From positions 1-64,000 of the forward strand of contig JBBROD010000003.1 in assembly GCA_038229715.1 (NCBI GenBank): DNA of 64,000 bases, written 5' to 3'. The position numbers were made by a program, and so were the translations under genes. The DNA comes from JANMES01 sp038229715 (lineage in GTDB: Bacteria; Planctomycetota; Phycisphaerae; Tepidisphaerales; Tepidisphaeraceae). Under the pieces are notes generated by a model. The model was not told the origin of the DNA. It saw nothing but the letters and a program-made list of their open reading frames with translations, and made no database searches. The first letter of the stretch is position 1. Each line of letters opens with the position of its first letter. This document shows positions 49,832 to 58,978 of the stretch, in pieces.

Positions 49832-52098
49832 CCATGATGCACGCTTCGATTGTCGCTTTCGGATTTTTGACTCCCGCGTTCGCGCTGGCTGGTGTGCTGC
49901 TGGCCGGGATTCCGATCCTGATCCACATCCTCAACCGCCGGCGGTACAAGATCGTCACCTGGGCGGCGATGGATTTTCTGCTGAACGCGATGAAGAAAAA
50001 TCGTCGTCGGCTGAAGTTCGAGCAGTGGTTGTTGCTGGCTGTAAGATGTTTAGTGCTTGGATTGCTCGGGCTGGCGCTGGCTCGGCCGCTGGGGTGTGAG
50101 AATGCTTCGCTGGCGGGGCTGGGGGCGTCGCGGTCGGGTTTGCATGTGATTGTGATCGATAACAGCTATTCGATGGCGTACGAAGTCGATCGCCCGAACG
50201 CGCCGACGCATTTAGCACAGGCCAAAGTGATCGCCAAGGGAATGATCGACCGCCTCTCGCGCGGCGGGGAAAGCGTGGCGATCATCACCGCTTCCTCACC
50301 GGCCCTGGCGATCGGAAACGGCAAGCCCACTTACGACCTCGACGCCGCCAAAGCCTCCATCGATCGCATCGAGCAATCCGCCGGCGGGACCGATATTGAG
50401 GGCGCTCTGCAGCTTGCATTGCAGATCGGGCGAGATGAATCCAAACAGCCGGCCCGCTCGCTATACCTGCTGACCGATTGCACCAAGAGCGCGTGGGAAA
50501 CGTCCCAGTCCAACGCGGTGAAGCAGACGGCCGCTGAACTTGCACTTGTATTTAAGATCACGAATTTCAACCTCGCCCGAGGGCAGCAATCAAACCAAGC
50601 CGCGATTGAGGTTTCGCCGGGCGGCAACTTGGTGACGACGAAATTCCCGGTCGACTACCGTGCGATCGTGCGCGGCTTCGGGCCGCCCGTTGAATTGCCG
50701 CTGCAGTGGAAGATCAACGATCAACTGCAGTCCGGCGGAGGGTTGGTCAAGCTCGACGCCCAAACACCGGCGCAAACGCTCTCGAACGTGTCGATCAAGA
50801 CCGGCGGGCCGGCGGTTATCACTGCATCGCTGGCCGGTAGCGATAAGCTGAAGATCGACGACACGCGCTACCTCGTGTCGATGGTGTCGAGCGAACTGAA
50901 AGTCCTGATCGTCGAAGGCGAACGCGGCATCGGCGGGGCGGGCGGTTCGGGGGCGTTCCTACAACTGGCTTTGTCTCCGCCCAAGAGCAGCGACAAGCTG
51001 ACGAGCAACAATTTCAAGACCGACAGCTACGTGTCGGCTGAGTCCATCAGCGCGCTGGAACTGGCGAGCAAAGTACTCACGGATTACAACGCGGTGGCGA
51101 TGACCGACGTCGGCCAGATCACCGCCCAGCAGGCGGACCGATTAGCCGACTACGTGAAGAACGGCGGCACGCTGCTTTGGTTCATGGGCGATCAGGTCAG
51201 CAGCGACAACTACAACCAAATGCTCGTCCCGCGCAAGCTGCTACCCGGCCCGCTGGCGAAGCGAATGAGCGTGGCGAGCGATCAGCCGGGCTACTTGTTT
51301 GATTTCAAGCCGCGCGCTCCAATGCACCGGCTTCTCAACATCTTCGCCGGTGAAGACCGCTCGGGATTGGATACCGCGCAGGTGTTCACGTATTGGGAAG
51401 CCGTCATCCCGAACGAGAGCGGCGTGGAGCGCGTGCTCGATTACCTGCCCGCCGGCAGCAAGCCCGGGGCGACGTCGACCAAGGATAAATCCATCGCCGT
51501 CGATCCTGCGATCACGGCCCACGCGCTCGGCAGAGGCCGGGTGGTGTTTTTCTCGACGACCGCCGGCCCGGAGTGGACCAGCTTCCCCGCCAAACCCGCT
51601 TATGTGACGCTGATGCACGAAATGCTCGGCGGGTCGGTCACCAGCGGCGACGCTTGGCTGAACCGCACCGTCGGCCAAGCGATCGAAGTCCCCGCCAGCG
51701 TCCAAGTCAACGGCCAGCCGACGCTGACCGACCCGAGCCAGAAGCCGATCGTGTTGACACCCGGCGCGGTCGGTTCCGCTGTCACGTTCCGATCCGAGCC
51801 GCTCACTCGGCCGGGCATTTACACGCTGAACCTCGGCGCGCGAAGCCTGCCGATCGCCGTGAACGTCCCCGGCGATGAGGCCGACGTTCGCACGCTCGAC
51901 AACGTCGCAATCAAAAGCGCCCTGGGCAATGTCGAGGTTGATTTGCTGCAAGACCAACTCCCGCCGGAAGCGGTAGCCGCACAGGCGGGTAATGATTTCG
52001 GCTGGACCGTAATGATAATCGTCCTGATGTTAGTCGGCCTGGAGTGTTTCCTGGCCATGCAGTTCGGCCACACGCGGCGTGCGCTGGTTAAAGCATAG
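49828..52098 (+). CDS. BatA-like membrane VWA protein
   Basis: The protein has 756 residues. Two N-terminal helices (about 12-33 and 66-87) have the aerotolerance-regulator signature ILIHILNRRRYKIVTWAAMDFL between them. A VWA domain begins VIVIDNSYSMAYE (MIDAS Asp111), then a long periplasmic beta region, an amidotransferase-like fold (NAVAMTDVGQITAQQADRLADYV; GGTLLWFMGD) and a C-terminal helix (about 728-748). GTG 49828 overlaps the previous stop; ATG 49834 is an alternative. It is likely a MoxR client or partner in the inner membrane. Confidence 0.9.
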   Translation: MTMMHASIVAFGFLTPAFALAGVLLAGIPILIHILNRRRYKIVTWAAMDFLLNAMKKNRRRLKFEQWLLLAVRCLVLGLLGLALARPLGCENASLAGLGASRSGLHVIVIDNSYSMAYEVDRPNAPTHLAQAKVIAKGMIDRLSRGGESVAIITASSPALAIGNGKPTYDLDAAKASIDRIEQSAGGTDIEGALQLALQIGRDESKQPARSLYLLTDCTKSAWETSQSNAVKQTAAELALVFKITNFNLARGQQSNQAAIEVSPGGNLVTTKFPVDYRAIVRGFGPPVELPLQWKINDQLQSGGGLVKLDAQTPAQTLSNVSIKTGGPAVITASLAGSDKLKIDDTRYLVSMVSSELKVLIVEGERGIGGAGGSGAFLQLALSPPKSSDKLTSNNFKTDSYVSAESISALELASKVLTDYNAVAMTDVGQITAQQADRLADYVKNGGTLLWFMGDQVSSDNYNQMLVPRKLLPGPLAKRMSVASDQPGYLFDFKPRAPMHRLLNIFAGEDRSGLDTAQVFTYWEAVIPNESGVERVLDYLPAGSKPGATSTKDKSIAVDPAITAHALGRGRVVFFSTTAGPEWTSFPAKPAYVTLMHEMLGGSVTSGDAWLNRTVGQAIEVPASVQVNGQPTLTDPSQKPIVLTPGAVGSAVTFRSEPLTRPGIYTLNLGARSLPIAVNVPGDEADVRTLDNVAIKSALGNVEVDLLQDQLPPEAVAAQAGNDFGWTVMIIVLMLVGLECFLAMQFGHTRRALVKA

Positions 52099-52104
52099 AA
52101 ATGA

Positions 52105-52188
52105 GCCGCAGATAGACGCAGATGAACGCAGATAAAAAAAGATGAATTGGCTTTCTCTTATCTGCGTTCATCCGCGTCCATCTGCGGC
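52105..52188. repeat. 31-bp-arm inverted repeat, family E
   Basis: Arms at 52105-52135 and 52158-52188 are inverted copies, 29 of 31 matching, built from GCAGAT/GATGAACGCAGAT units. It begins 6 bp after the BatA-like stop and fills the gap to the next gene. ATCTGCGTTCATC-type repeats are common in environmental bacterial genomes, from memory. Confidence 0.8.
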
Positions 52189-52206
52189 TAAAAAATAGGA
52201 ATTGAA

Positions 52207-54666
52207 TTGTTCAACCGTCTGCTAGAAATCCTCCTCGGCCTGGATCGCGGCTTCCTGAACAAGGAAGGCGAGCTCACGCTGCAATGGAATCCGCGTTGGC
52301 CGGGGCAGGAATTGGTCCCGCCGACGGTGTGGAACCTGCTACTGGCGGCGATCGCGGTGATGCTGGTGATTTACGTCTACAGGCATGAGTCACGCTCGAC
52401 GCGGGCTCGCGTCATCCTCGGCACTTGCCGGCTGCTGTTGCTCGGCCTGACGCTGGCGCTGCTGAACCGGCCGGTGCTGTCGCTGGTGCAAAGCCGAATG
52501 GAGCCGTCGGTACTTGCGGTCATGATCGACGACAGCGTGAGCATGCGGGTGCGCGACATCATCGCCGGCCCCGGCGCTGAGCCGCAGTCGCGGCTGGACG
52601 CTGCGATCAGCCTGCTGACGTCGCAGGATCAGGAATTGCTACGAAAGCTCTCCAAACTGCACGAGGTGCGGTTCTACACGTTCGATCGCGACGCCCAGCC
52701 GCTGGCGACGATCGCGAACGAGCCGCTCGATCACGACAAGGATCCCAAGCAAGTCGCGCCGCTCGATCCTGCCGCCGTGAAGGCTATCACCGGTATTCAG
52801 CCGACGGGGCAGAATACGCAGGTGCTGAGTTCTATCAAATCCGTCCTGACTGATCTGCAAGGCCAGCGCGTGGCCGGCGTGGTGGTGTTCACCGACGGTC
52901 GTGATACACCGATTTCGGCCACCAACGATGCGATGGCTCAGGTCAAATCCTTCGGCGTGAAGGTGTATCCGCTAACGGTCGGCTCCGATCGTGCGCCGGC
53001 CAATATCGATCTCCAATCCATCAGCGTGCAGGACAGCGTTTTCAAGGGCGACATCGTCAACGTGCAGGTCACCGTCCGCGGCACGGGTTATGAGCCCGGC
53101 CATTCGATTCAACTCACGCTGAAGAACAAAAAGACCGGCTTACCGATCATGTCCGACGGCCGGCCCGTCGAAACAACCGTGGTGGTGCAGGACGACCGCC
53201 CGGTCGAAACTGAACTTCAATTCAAGTCCGATCAGCAGATGGGCAAAGACCAAACCGGAATGCTTGATCTGATCGTAGAGGCCGTGAAGCAAGCCGGCGA
53301 GATTGATGAAGCCGACAACGTCCGCAACATTCAGGTATCGGTGCTCGATGCGAAAATTTCCGTGCTCTACGTCGACGGATATCCGCGGTGGGAATACCGA
53401 TACATCAAGAACGAGATGATCCGCGACAAGTCGGTGGAAATCTCCTGCCTGCTCACCAGCGCCGATCCGAGCTTCGCCCAGGAGGGCAACAAACGCATCA
53501 CCCGCTTTCCTGAAAGCATCGAAGAATTGATGGAATACGATGTCGTGCTGTTCGGCGATGTCGATCCGCGGCAATTCTCCGATCGGCAATTGCAACTGGT
53601 CGCAGATTTTGTCAGCAAGCGCGGCGGCGGGTTTGGCATGGTCGCCGGGCCACGGTACTCGCCGCGGCTGTATCGCAATACCTCGATCGAGCCGGTCCTC
53701 CCGGTCGGCATCACGCGATTGCCTCCGGAAGATAACAGCACGATCACCACCGGATTTCGCCCGGTGCTGACCAAGGACGGGGAAGCGTCCACCATTTTCC
53801 GGTTCTTCCCCGATCGTGAGCGGAACAAGCGGTTCCTGACCACTGAGATTCAGCCGCTGTTTTGGTACCAGCGGGGCGTAACACCCAAGCCCGGCGTCGG
53901 TGAAGTATTCGCCGAGCATCCGACGGATGTCGGTTCGGACGGGCGGAAATCGCCGCTTCTTGTCCTCGGGCGGTTCGGTTCGGGTCGGACGATGTTTTCC
54001 GCGTACGATGATTCCTGGCGATGGCGGTTCTACACCGGCGAGAGCGTGTTCGATACCTACTGGGTGCAGCAGCTTCGTTACCTCGCCCGCAGCAAGAAGT
54101 TAGGTCAACGGCGGGTGACGCTGACCACGGCTAAGCCGTCGTATGAACTCGGCGATCAGGTTCGCCTGCAGATGCGGGTGGTCGATCCCACACTTTTACA
54201 GCAACTTCCTGACCAGATCCGCGTCGATGTATTGGCGGAAGCGGTTGATGGCGGGGCGCCTTCGCTGGTTCGGCAGGAAACTTTGATCCGCCAGGACGGA
54301 CAAGGCGACCTGTACATCGCTAGTTTTACCGCCGACCGGGTGGGCAAATTCAGCGTGAAAATGCCTCCGCTGGCGTCGGGGATTGATACAATCCAAGTGC
54401 CGGTGGAAGTGATCGTCCCGCGGCTGGAACTGAGCCAGCCGCAGGTCAATCGGGCGGCAATGACCGCGCTGGCGACCGAAACCGACGGTCAGTTGATCGA
54501 CCTGGCCGACGCCAGCAGGAAATTGCCGGCGTTGATCCCCAGCGCCGCCAAAGTCTTCCCGGTCATCAGCGGGCAACCGCTGTGGGACGCGCCGCTGGTG
54601 CTGACTTTGTTTGTGTTAATCATCACCATCGAATGGGTGGTGCGGAAATTGCAGGGAATGGTGTAG
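52207..54666 (+). CDS. Second large membrane VWA protein
   Basis: The protein has 819 residues. Two N-terminal helices (about 41-59 and 68-87) precede a VWA domain with VMIDDSVSM (D108-x-S-x-S112) and GVVVFTDGRDTP. It continues with a CARDB-like region (VNVQVTVRGTGYEPGHSIQL), an amidotransferase-like fold (VLYVDGYPRWEYR; YDVVLFGDVDPRQFSDRQLQLVAD) and a last helix (about 797-814). The TTG start is supported by AGGA six bases upstream. Same plan as the preceding gene, so probably an ancient duplication. Confidence 0.88.
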   Translation: MFNRLLEILLGLDRGFLNKEGELTLQWNPRWPGQELVPPTVWNLLLAAIAVMLVIYVYRHESRSTRARVILGTCRLLLLGLTLALLNRPVLSLVQSRMEPSVLAVMIDDSVSMRVRDIIAGPGAEPQSRLDAAISLLTSQDQELLRKLSKLHEVRFYTFDRDAQPLATIANEPLDHDKDPKQVAPLDPAAVKAITGIQPTGQNTQVLSSIKSVLTDLQGQRVAGVVVFTDGRDTPISATNDAMAQVKSFGVKVYPLTVGSDRAPANIDLQSISVQDSVFKGDIVNVQVTVRGTGYEPGHSIQLTLKNKKTGLPIMSDGRPVETTVVVQDDRPVETELQFKSDQQMGKDQTGMLDLIVEAVKQAGEIDEADNVRNIQVSVLDAKISVLYVDGYPRWEYRYIKNEMIRDKSVEISCLLTSADPSFAQEGNKRITRFPESIEELMEYDVVLFGDVDPRQFSDRQLQLVADFVSKRGGGFGMVAGPRYSPRLYRNTSIEPVLPVGITRLPPEDNSTITTGFRPVLTKDGEASTIFRFFPDRERNKRFLTTEIQPLFWYQRGVTPKPGVGEVFAEHPTDVGSDGRKSPLLVLGRFGSGRTMFSAYDDSWRWRFYTGESVFDTYWVQQLRYLARSKKLGQRRVTLTTAKPSYELGDQVRLQMRVVDPTLLQQLPDQIRVDVLAEAVDGGAPSLVRQETLIRQDGQGDLYIASFTADRVGKFSVKMPPLASGIDTIQVPVEVIVPRLELSQPQVNRAAMTALATETDGQLIDLADASRKLPALIPSAAKVFPVISGQPLWDAPLVLTLFVLIITIEWVVRKLQGMV

Positions 54667-54668
54667 GA

Positions 54669-54747
54669 ATTTGCAATTGCCGATTTGCAATTTGCAATCG
54701 ACCTGAAATGCCTTGAGATTGCAAATTGCAAATTGGCGATTGCAAAT
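54669..54747. repeat. 31-bp-arm inverted repeat, family H, copy H1
   Basis: Arms at 54669-54699 and 54717-54747 are inverted copies, 29 of 31 matching, built from ATTTGCAA units. It begins 2 bp after a stop codon and ends 19 bp before the next start. Confidence 0.8.
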
Positions 54748-54766
54748 CATTTAACGGAGTTTACAA

Positions 54767-57700
54767 ATGCAGCCGAATCAACTCCTCGACCGACTGACCG
54801 CGATCCGAACACGCGTCCGTATGCTGGCCGTCGCCACCGGCGGGGGGCTTGTGCTGGCGGCGTTGTTTGGGCTCATCGTGCTGTTGGGCGTTTCCGATTA
54901 CCTGCTGAATTTTCCCGGCTGGTTCCGACTTTTGCTCATCCTGTCGTCTTTAGGCGTCGTCGGTTACATCGTTTACCGATTCATCGTCCGCCCGGCGACC
55001 TCGAAGCTCACCCTCGGCGATATCGCCGGCAGGGTCGAAGGCACGTTCCCGCAGTTCGATGACCGCCTGCGAAGCACCGTCAACTTCCTTGAGCAATCCG
55101 TCCCCGGTTCCGATGTCATGAAAGACCATGTGACGGCTGAGACTGCTGAAATAGCAGGCAAGCTCGACATGGATCGCGTCGTGGTCGCCAAACCGCTCTG
55201 GCACTCGCTGGGGTTAGCGGCTTGTGCCATCACTGTGCTGTTGATGATCGCGCTGGCGATTGGCGATCAATACCGATCCATCGCGTTCGAGCGCCTCGTG
55301 AACCCATTAGGCAACGCCAAGTGGCCGCGAAGTGTGCAAATCGCGATGCAGTCCGAAGTGCCTGCCCGCGTGACCGCCGGGCAGCGGGTGTACTTTAACG
55401 TCAAGCTCACGCGCGGCGATAAGGCCAGCCGCAAGGCCAAGCTGTACTACCAGTATCCCAACCAAAAGCCGGTTGAAGAACTGATGGCCCGCGATGAGAA
55501 AGGCGTCTACTCCGGTTTCCACGACGCCAAGCTCGATGCGGATGTGGCCAGTGGTAACGTCAAGGTCTGGATCGAAGCCGGCGATGACCGGTTTGACGTT
55601 CCGCCGATCACCATCGTGCCCAAGCTGGCGATCACGCACGTCGATGCGATCATCACCCCGCCGAAATACGCGAATCTCTCCAGCACGACGGTGAACCTGC
55701 GTGAAACGCCCGCCGTCATGGCTGCCGGCGCGAACGTGGTGATGCGCGTGCAGTTCAACAAGCCGCTCAACGACAAGAAGCCGCTTCTGTTGGAAAGCAC
55801 CAAGCCGGATGTCGCTTTACCGAAAACCAACATCGCCCGCGACGGCGACCGGACAGCCGTCATCACCTTCAGCCCCCGCGCGTCGACTGAACTTCGGGTG
55901 AAGGGCGTGGATACCGACGACTTCACCAACGAATCCAATGAGTCGTACACGTTCACCATCCGCCCGGATCAGATCCCCACAGTGCTGATCGAACTGCCCC
56001 GCGGGAACGAAGAGCGAACGCCCGTCGCCGTTCTGCCGATGGCGGCGGTGGCGGAGGACGATTACGGCATTAAAACCGCCACGCTCAACGTCGAACGGCT
56101 GGGCGACCACCGCAAGTGGACCGTCCCGCTGGTGACTGAGTCGGCCGCCTTGGATTCCGTCGCGTGGAACAAAATCGACGGCAGCGGTGAACTGCAGCGG
56201 TTCCGCCTCAATTACAGCTGGGACCTTTCCAAGTTAGAAACCGCCAACCTCCAGCCCGGCGACGTGCTGGAATACTGCGTGGGTGTTACCGACAACTTCG
56301 ATCTTGACGGCCAGACCCATCCGCCGGTGTTGAGCGGCAAATTGCGCATCACCCTCATCAGCCAGGACACTTTTACCGAACGTGTGGTCGAACAGATCCG
56401 GGCCGCCTCGCGCCAGACCAACGAAATCCGCAACAGCCAGGAGCGCACGCTGGCCGACACGAAGGATTTGAAGCAGAGCACGGAGAAGAAGGACAAGTTC
56501 GACGAAGCCGATAAGGCCACCGCCGAGCGATTGGCCAACCAGCAGTCGTCGGCTGCGTCGCAGGCGCATCAAGTCGCCGGCAAGATGGACGCGCTGGTGC
56601 AGAAGATGGAAGAAAACAAATCGCCCTCTGGCGATTTGAAGCAAACCGCCCAGGACGTATCGGCCATGCTCAACCGCACCGCCGACGGTCCGCAAAAAGA
56701 CGCGACCGACAAGATCAACGACGCCAAGGACAATCCCACGCCGAAAGAATCGCGTAACGAAAAACTGGCCGAAGCCACCACCAAGCAGCAGGAAGCCAAC
56801 GATCAACTCCAGCGTGCGCTGGACCGCATGGGCAACGTTGGCACGCTGGCGAACGCGATCGATCAGATCAAGAAGCTGCTCGAAGAGCAGACGGCCGTCG
56901 GTAAGGAAACCGCCCGCATCGGCTCGCAGAACCTGGGTAAAAAGCCGAGCGACATGAAGCCTGAGGATCGCAAGGCGCTGGAGAAAAACGCCAACGATCA
57001 AAAGAACCTCGCCGAGCGTACGCAAAAGGCGATCGACGACATGAAGCAGACGTCCGAGCAGACCGCCAAGACCGATCCGAGCACGTCGCAGGCGATGAAA
57101 GACGCCGCCGCCGCCGCCCAGCAGCAGCAGGTGACGCAGAGTCAGCAGAAGGCGTCGCAGTCGGCGTCGCAGAATCAGCAGAGCCAGGCGCAGTCGGCGC
57201 AGAAGCAGGCGGAGCTTGGGCTGCAGATGATGCTGTCGGCGTTGAAGGAAGCGGAGAAGCGGAAGCTTGAGGAGCTCGCGGCGCAGTTGACGGAGTTGAA
57301 GAAGCAGATCGCCACGCTCATTCGCCGGCAGGCGGGTCACAATCTGGATAACCTCACGATTCAGGGTCAGGAACGGCTGGCAAAGATCGAGGCCGCCGTT
57401 CTGACGGACCTATTCACCAAGGCCGAGCGTGCCCAGCAAACGCCGCCACCACCGCCGACGGTTCCGCAGTTGTCGGCCTCGCAGGAGCAGACCGAGCGGA
57501 ACACGCGAGACATCTCCCGGTCGGCCGAGGAAGTGCAAGGCGCTGCCGAGGTGGCGGGTGCGCTCAGCCGCGCCGCGGGCAAGATGGGCAACGCCATCGT
57601 CTGGCTGCGCCAAGCGAAGTTGCCTGATGCGTACGATCCGCCGCAGGTGGAAGCGTTCAACGCCCTCACGCAAGCCAACAAAGCCGCCGAGGAAATGCTT

Positions 57701-58978
57701 AAAAAGGTTGAGGACAAGCAGGATCAGCAAAAGAAGGACGCGCTGCGGGCGGCGTTGCAGAAGATCCGCGACGAGCAGGACAAACTGAACAAAACCACGA
57801 TCACGATCGACAAATCCCCCCGCAAGCCCGACGGCGGCTATCGCCGCGAGGAAGGCCTCACGCTGGCCGGCCTGCCGGGCGAGCAGGGCAAGCTGGCGGA
57901 CCGAACCAGCGCCGTCGGTGAAGACCTCTCCAGCGTCGGCGGCGTGGTCTTCGTCTGGGCGGCCAAGGACGTCGTCAGCACGATGAACGGCGTGAAGGAC
58001 GATCTGGCCAAGCCCACCACCGGCGAGCCGACGCAGATCGAGCAAGTGAAGGTTGTCGAGCAGCTCGATGCGATGATCGCGGCGCTAGCGGTGAAGCCGC
58101 CGGAGAAGAAGTTCGAATCCAAGGACGGCGGAGGCGGGGGTGGTGGAGGCGGAGGGGGCGGCGGCCCAAAACTTCCGACCGAGGCAGAGCTCCGTCTGCT
58201 CAAGGCAATGCAGACTGCCGTCAATACGGCCACCAAAAAACTCAGCGATCTGCCCGTCAAGGACAACGCGAAGCTCCTGCAAACCGGCGGACGCCAGGGC
58301 GAGTTACGCAACGTCTACGGCGAGCTGATGAAAAAGGCCAGCGAGGGCAAGATCAAGCTCGGCCCCGAGCCGGATAACAAGAACGCGCTTCCCGAGGAAT
58401 CCGGCGATGAAGACATCAACAACGCCGAATTGGAAGACAAGCTGCTCGTCGGTAAGCCCAACGAAGACGCCAGCGCCGACAAGGTGCAGTTGGTCGCCTC
58501 ACGCATGGCTCGCTCCAGGCAGCGCCTCGCGCTCAACAACGATCCGGGCAAGGTCACGCAGTTGATCCAGCAAAAGATTCTGGACGACATGGATGCACTG
58601 ATCGAAGAAGCCCGCAAGCAGTCGGCCCAATCGCAGGGCAAGCCCGGCGAAGGTAAACCCGGCGAAGGCATGCCCAAGCCCGGCGACGGCCAAGGCGGCA
58701 AACCGCAGAACGCCAACGGCCAAGGCCAAGGCAACAAGCCCGGTGATAAAACAGGCGGCACTTCGCCGGCAGGTGATTCCAGCATGAGCGGCGGTGGATC
58801 GAACAACGCCGACCTCAGCAAGGACATCCACACCAAGATGACCGAATGGGGCGGCCTGACCCAACGCGAACGCGAAGCCGTGCTGGAAAGCAAAGGCGAA
58901 ACCATCATCGAGAAGTACCGCAACTACCTCGACGACTACTACAAATCCCTGGCGACCAAGTCCGCGGAGAGGAAATAA
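54767..58978 (+). CDS. Giant coiled-coil membrane protein of the MoxR cluster
   Basis: The protein has 1403 residues. Three N-terminal helices (about 20-45, 50-72, 143-167) lead to a beta-rich region (about 200-530, with YSGFHDAKLDADV and PPKYANLSSTTVNL). A very long Gln/Lys/Glu/Ala-rich helical region (about 545-1000) follows, including a Gln run. Then come a pure Gly stretch (about 1123-1135) and a Gly/Lys/Pro-rich tail with repeated KPGEG units. It resembles DUF4175-like proteins found in MoxR/VWA loci. GGAG precedes the ATG. It ends TAATG with the next gene. Confidence 0.8.
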   Translation: MQPNQLLDRLTAIRTRVRMLAVATGGGLVLAALFGLIVLLGVSDYLLNFPGWFRLLLILSSLGVVGYIVYRFIVRPATSKLTLGDIAGRVEGTFPQFDDRLRSTVNFLEQSVPGSDVMKDHVTAETAEIAGKLDMDRVVVAKPLWHSLGLAACAITVLLMIALAIGDQYRSIAFERLVNPLGNAKWPRSVQIAMQSEVPARVTAGQRVYFNVKLTRGDKASRKAKLYYQYPNQKPVEELMARDEKGVYSGFHDAKLDADVASGNVKVWIEAGDDRFDVPPITIVPKLAITHVDAIITPPKYANLSSTTVNLRETPAVMAAGANVVMRVQFNKPLNDKKPLLLESTKPDVALPKTNIARDGDRTAVITFSPRASTELRVKGVDTDDFTNESNESYTFTIRPDQIPTVLIELPRGNEERTPVAVLPMAAVAEDDYGIKTATLNVERLGDHRKWTVPLVTESAALDSVAWNKIDGSGELQRFRLNYSWDLSKLETANLQPGDVLEYCVGVTDNFDLDGQTHPPVLSGKLRITLISQDTFTERVVEQIRAASRQTNEIRNSQERTLADTKDLKQSTEKKDKFDEADKATAERLANQQSSAASQAHQVAGKMDALVQKMEENKSPSGDLKQTAQDVSAMLNRTADGPQKDATDKINDAKDNPTPKESRNEKLAEATTKQQEANDQLQRALDRMGNVGTLANAIDQIKKLLEEQTAVGKETARIGSQNLGKKPSDMKPEDRKALEKNANDQKNLAERTQKAIDDMKQTSEQTAKTDPSTSQAMKDAAAAAQQQQVTQSQQKASQSASQNQQSQAQSAQKQAELGLQMMLSALKEAEKRKLEELAAQLTELKKQIATLIRRQAGHNLDNLTIQGQERLAKIEAAVLTDLFTKAERAQQTPPPPPTVPQLSASQEQTERNTRDISRSAEEVQGAAEVAGALSRAAGKMGNAIVWLRQAKLPDAYDPPQVEAFNALTQANKAAEEMLKKVEDKQDQQKKDALRAALQKIRDEQDKLNKTTITIDKSPRKPDGGYRREEGLTLAGLPGEQGKLADRTSAVGEDLSSVGGVVFVWAAKDVVSTMNGVKDDLAKPTTGEPTQIEQVKVVEQLDAMIAALAVKPPEKKFESKDGGGGGGGGGGGGGPKLPTEAELRLLKAMQTAVNTATKKLSDLPVKDNAKLLQTGGRQGELRNVYGELMKKASEGKIKLGPEPDNKNALPEESGDEDINNAELEDKLLVGKPNEDASADKVQLVASRMARSRQRLALNNDPGKVTQLIQQKILDDMDALIEEARKQSAQSQGKPGEGKPGEGMPKPGDGQGGKPQNANGQGQGNKPGDKTGGTSPAGDSSMSGGGSNNADLSKDIHTKMTEWGGLTQREREAVLESKGETIIEKYRNYLDDYYKSLATKSAERK

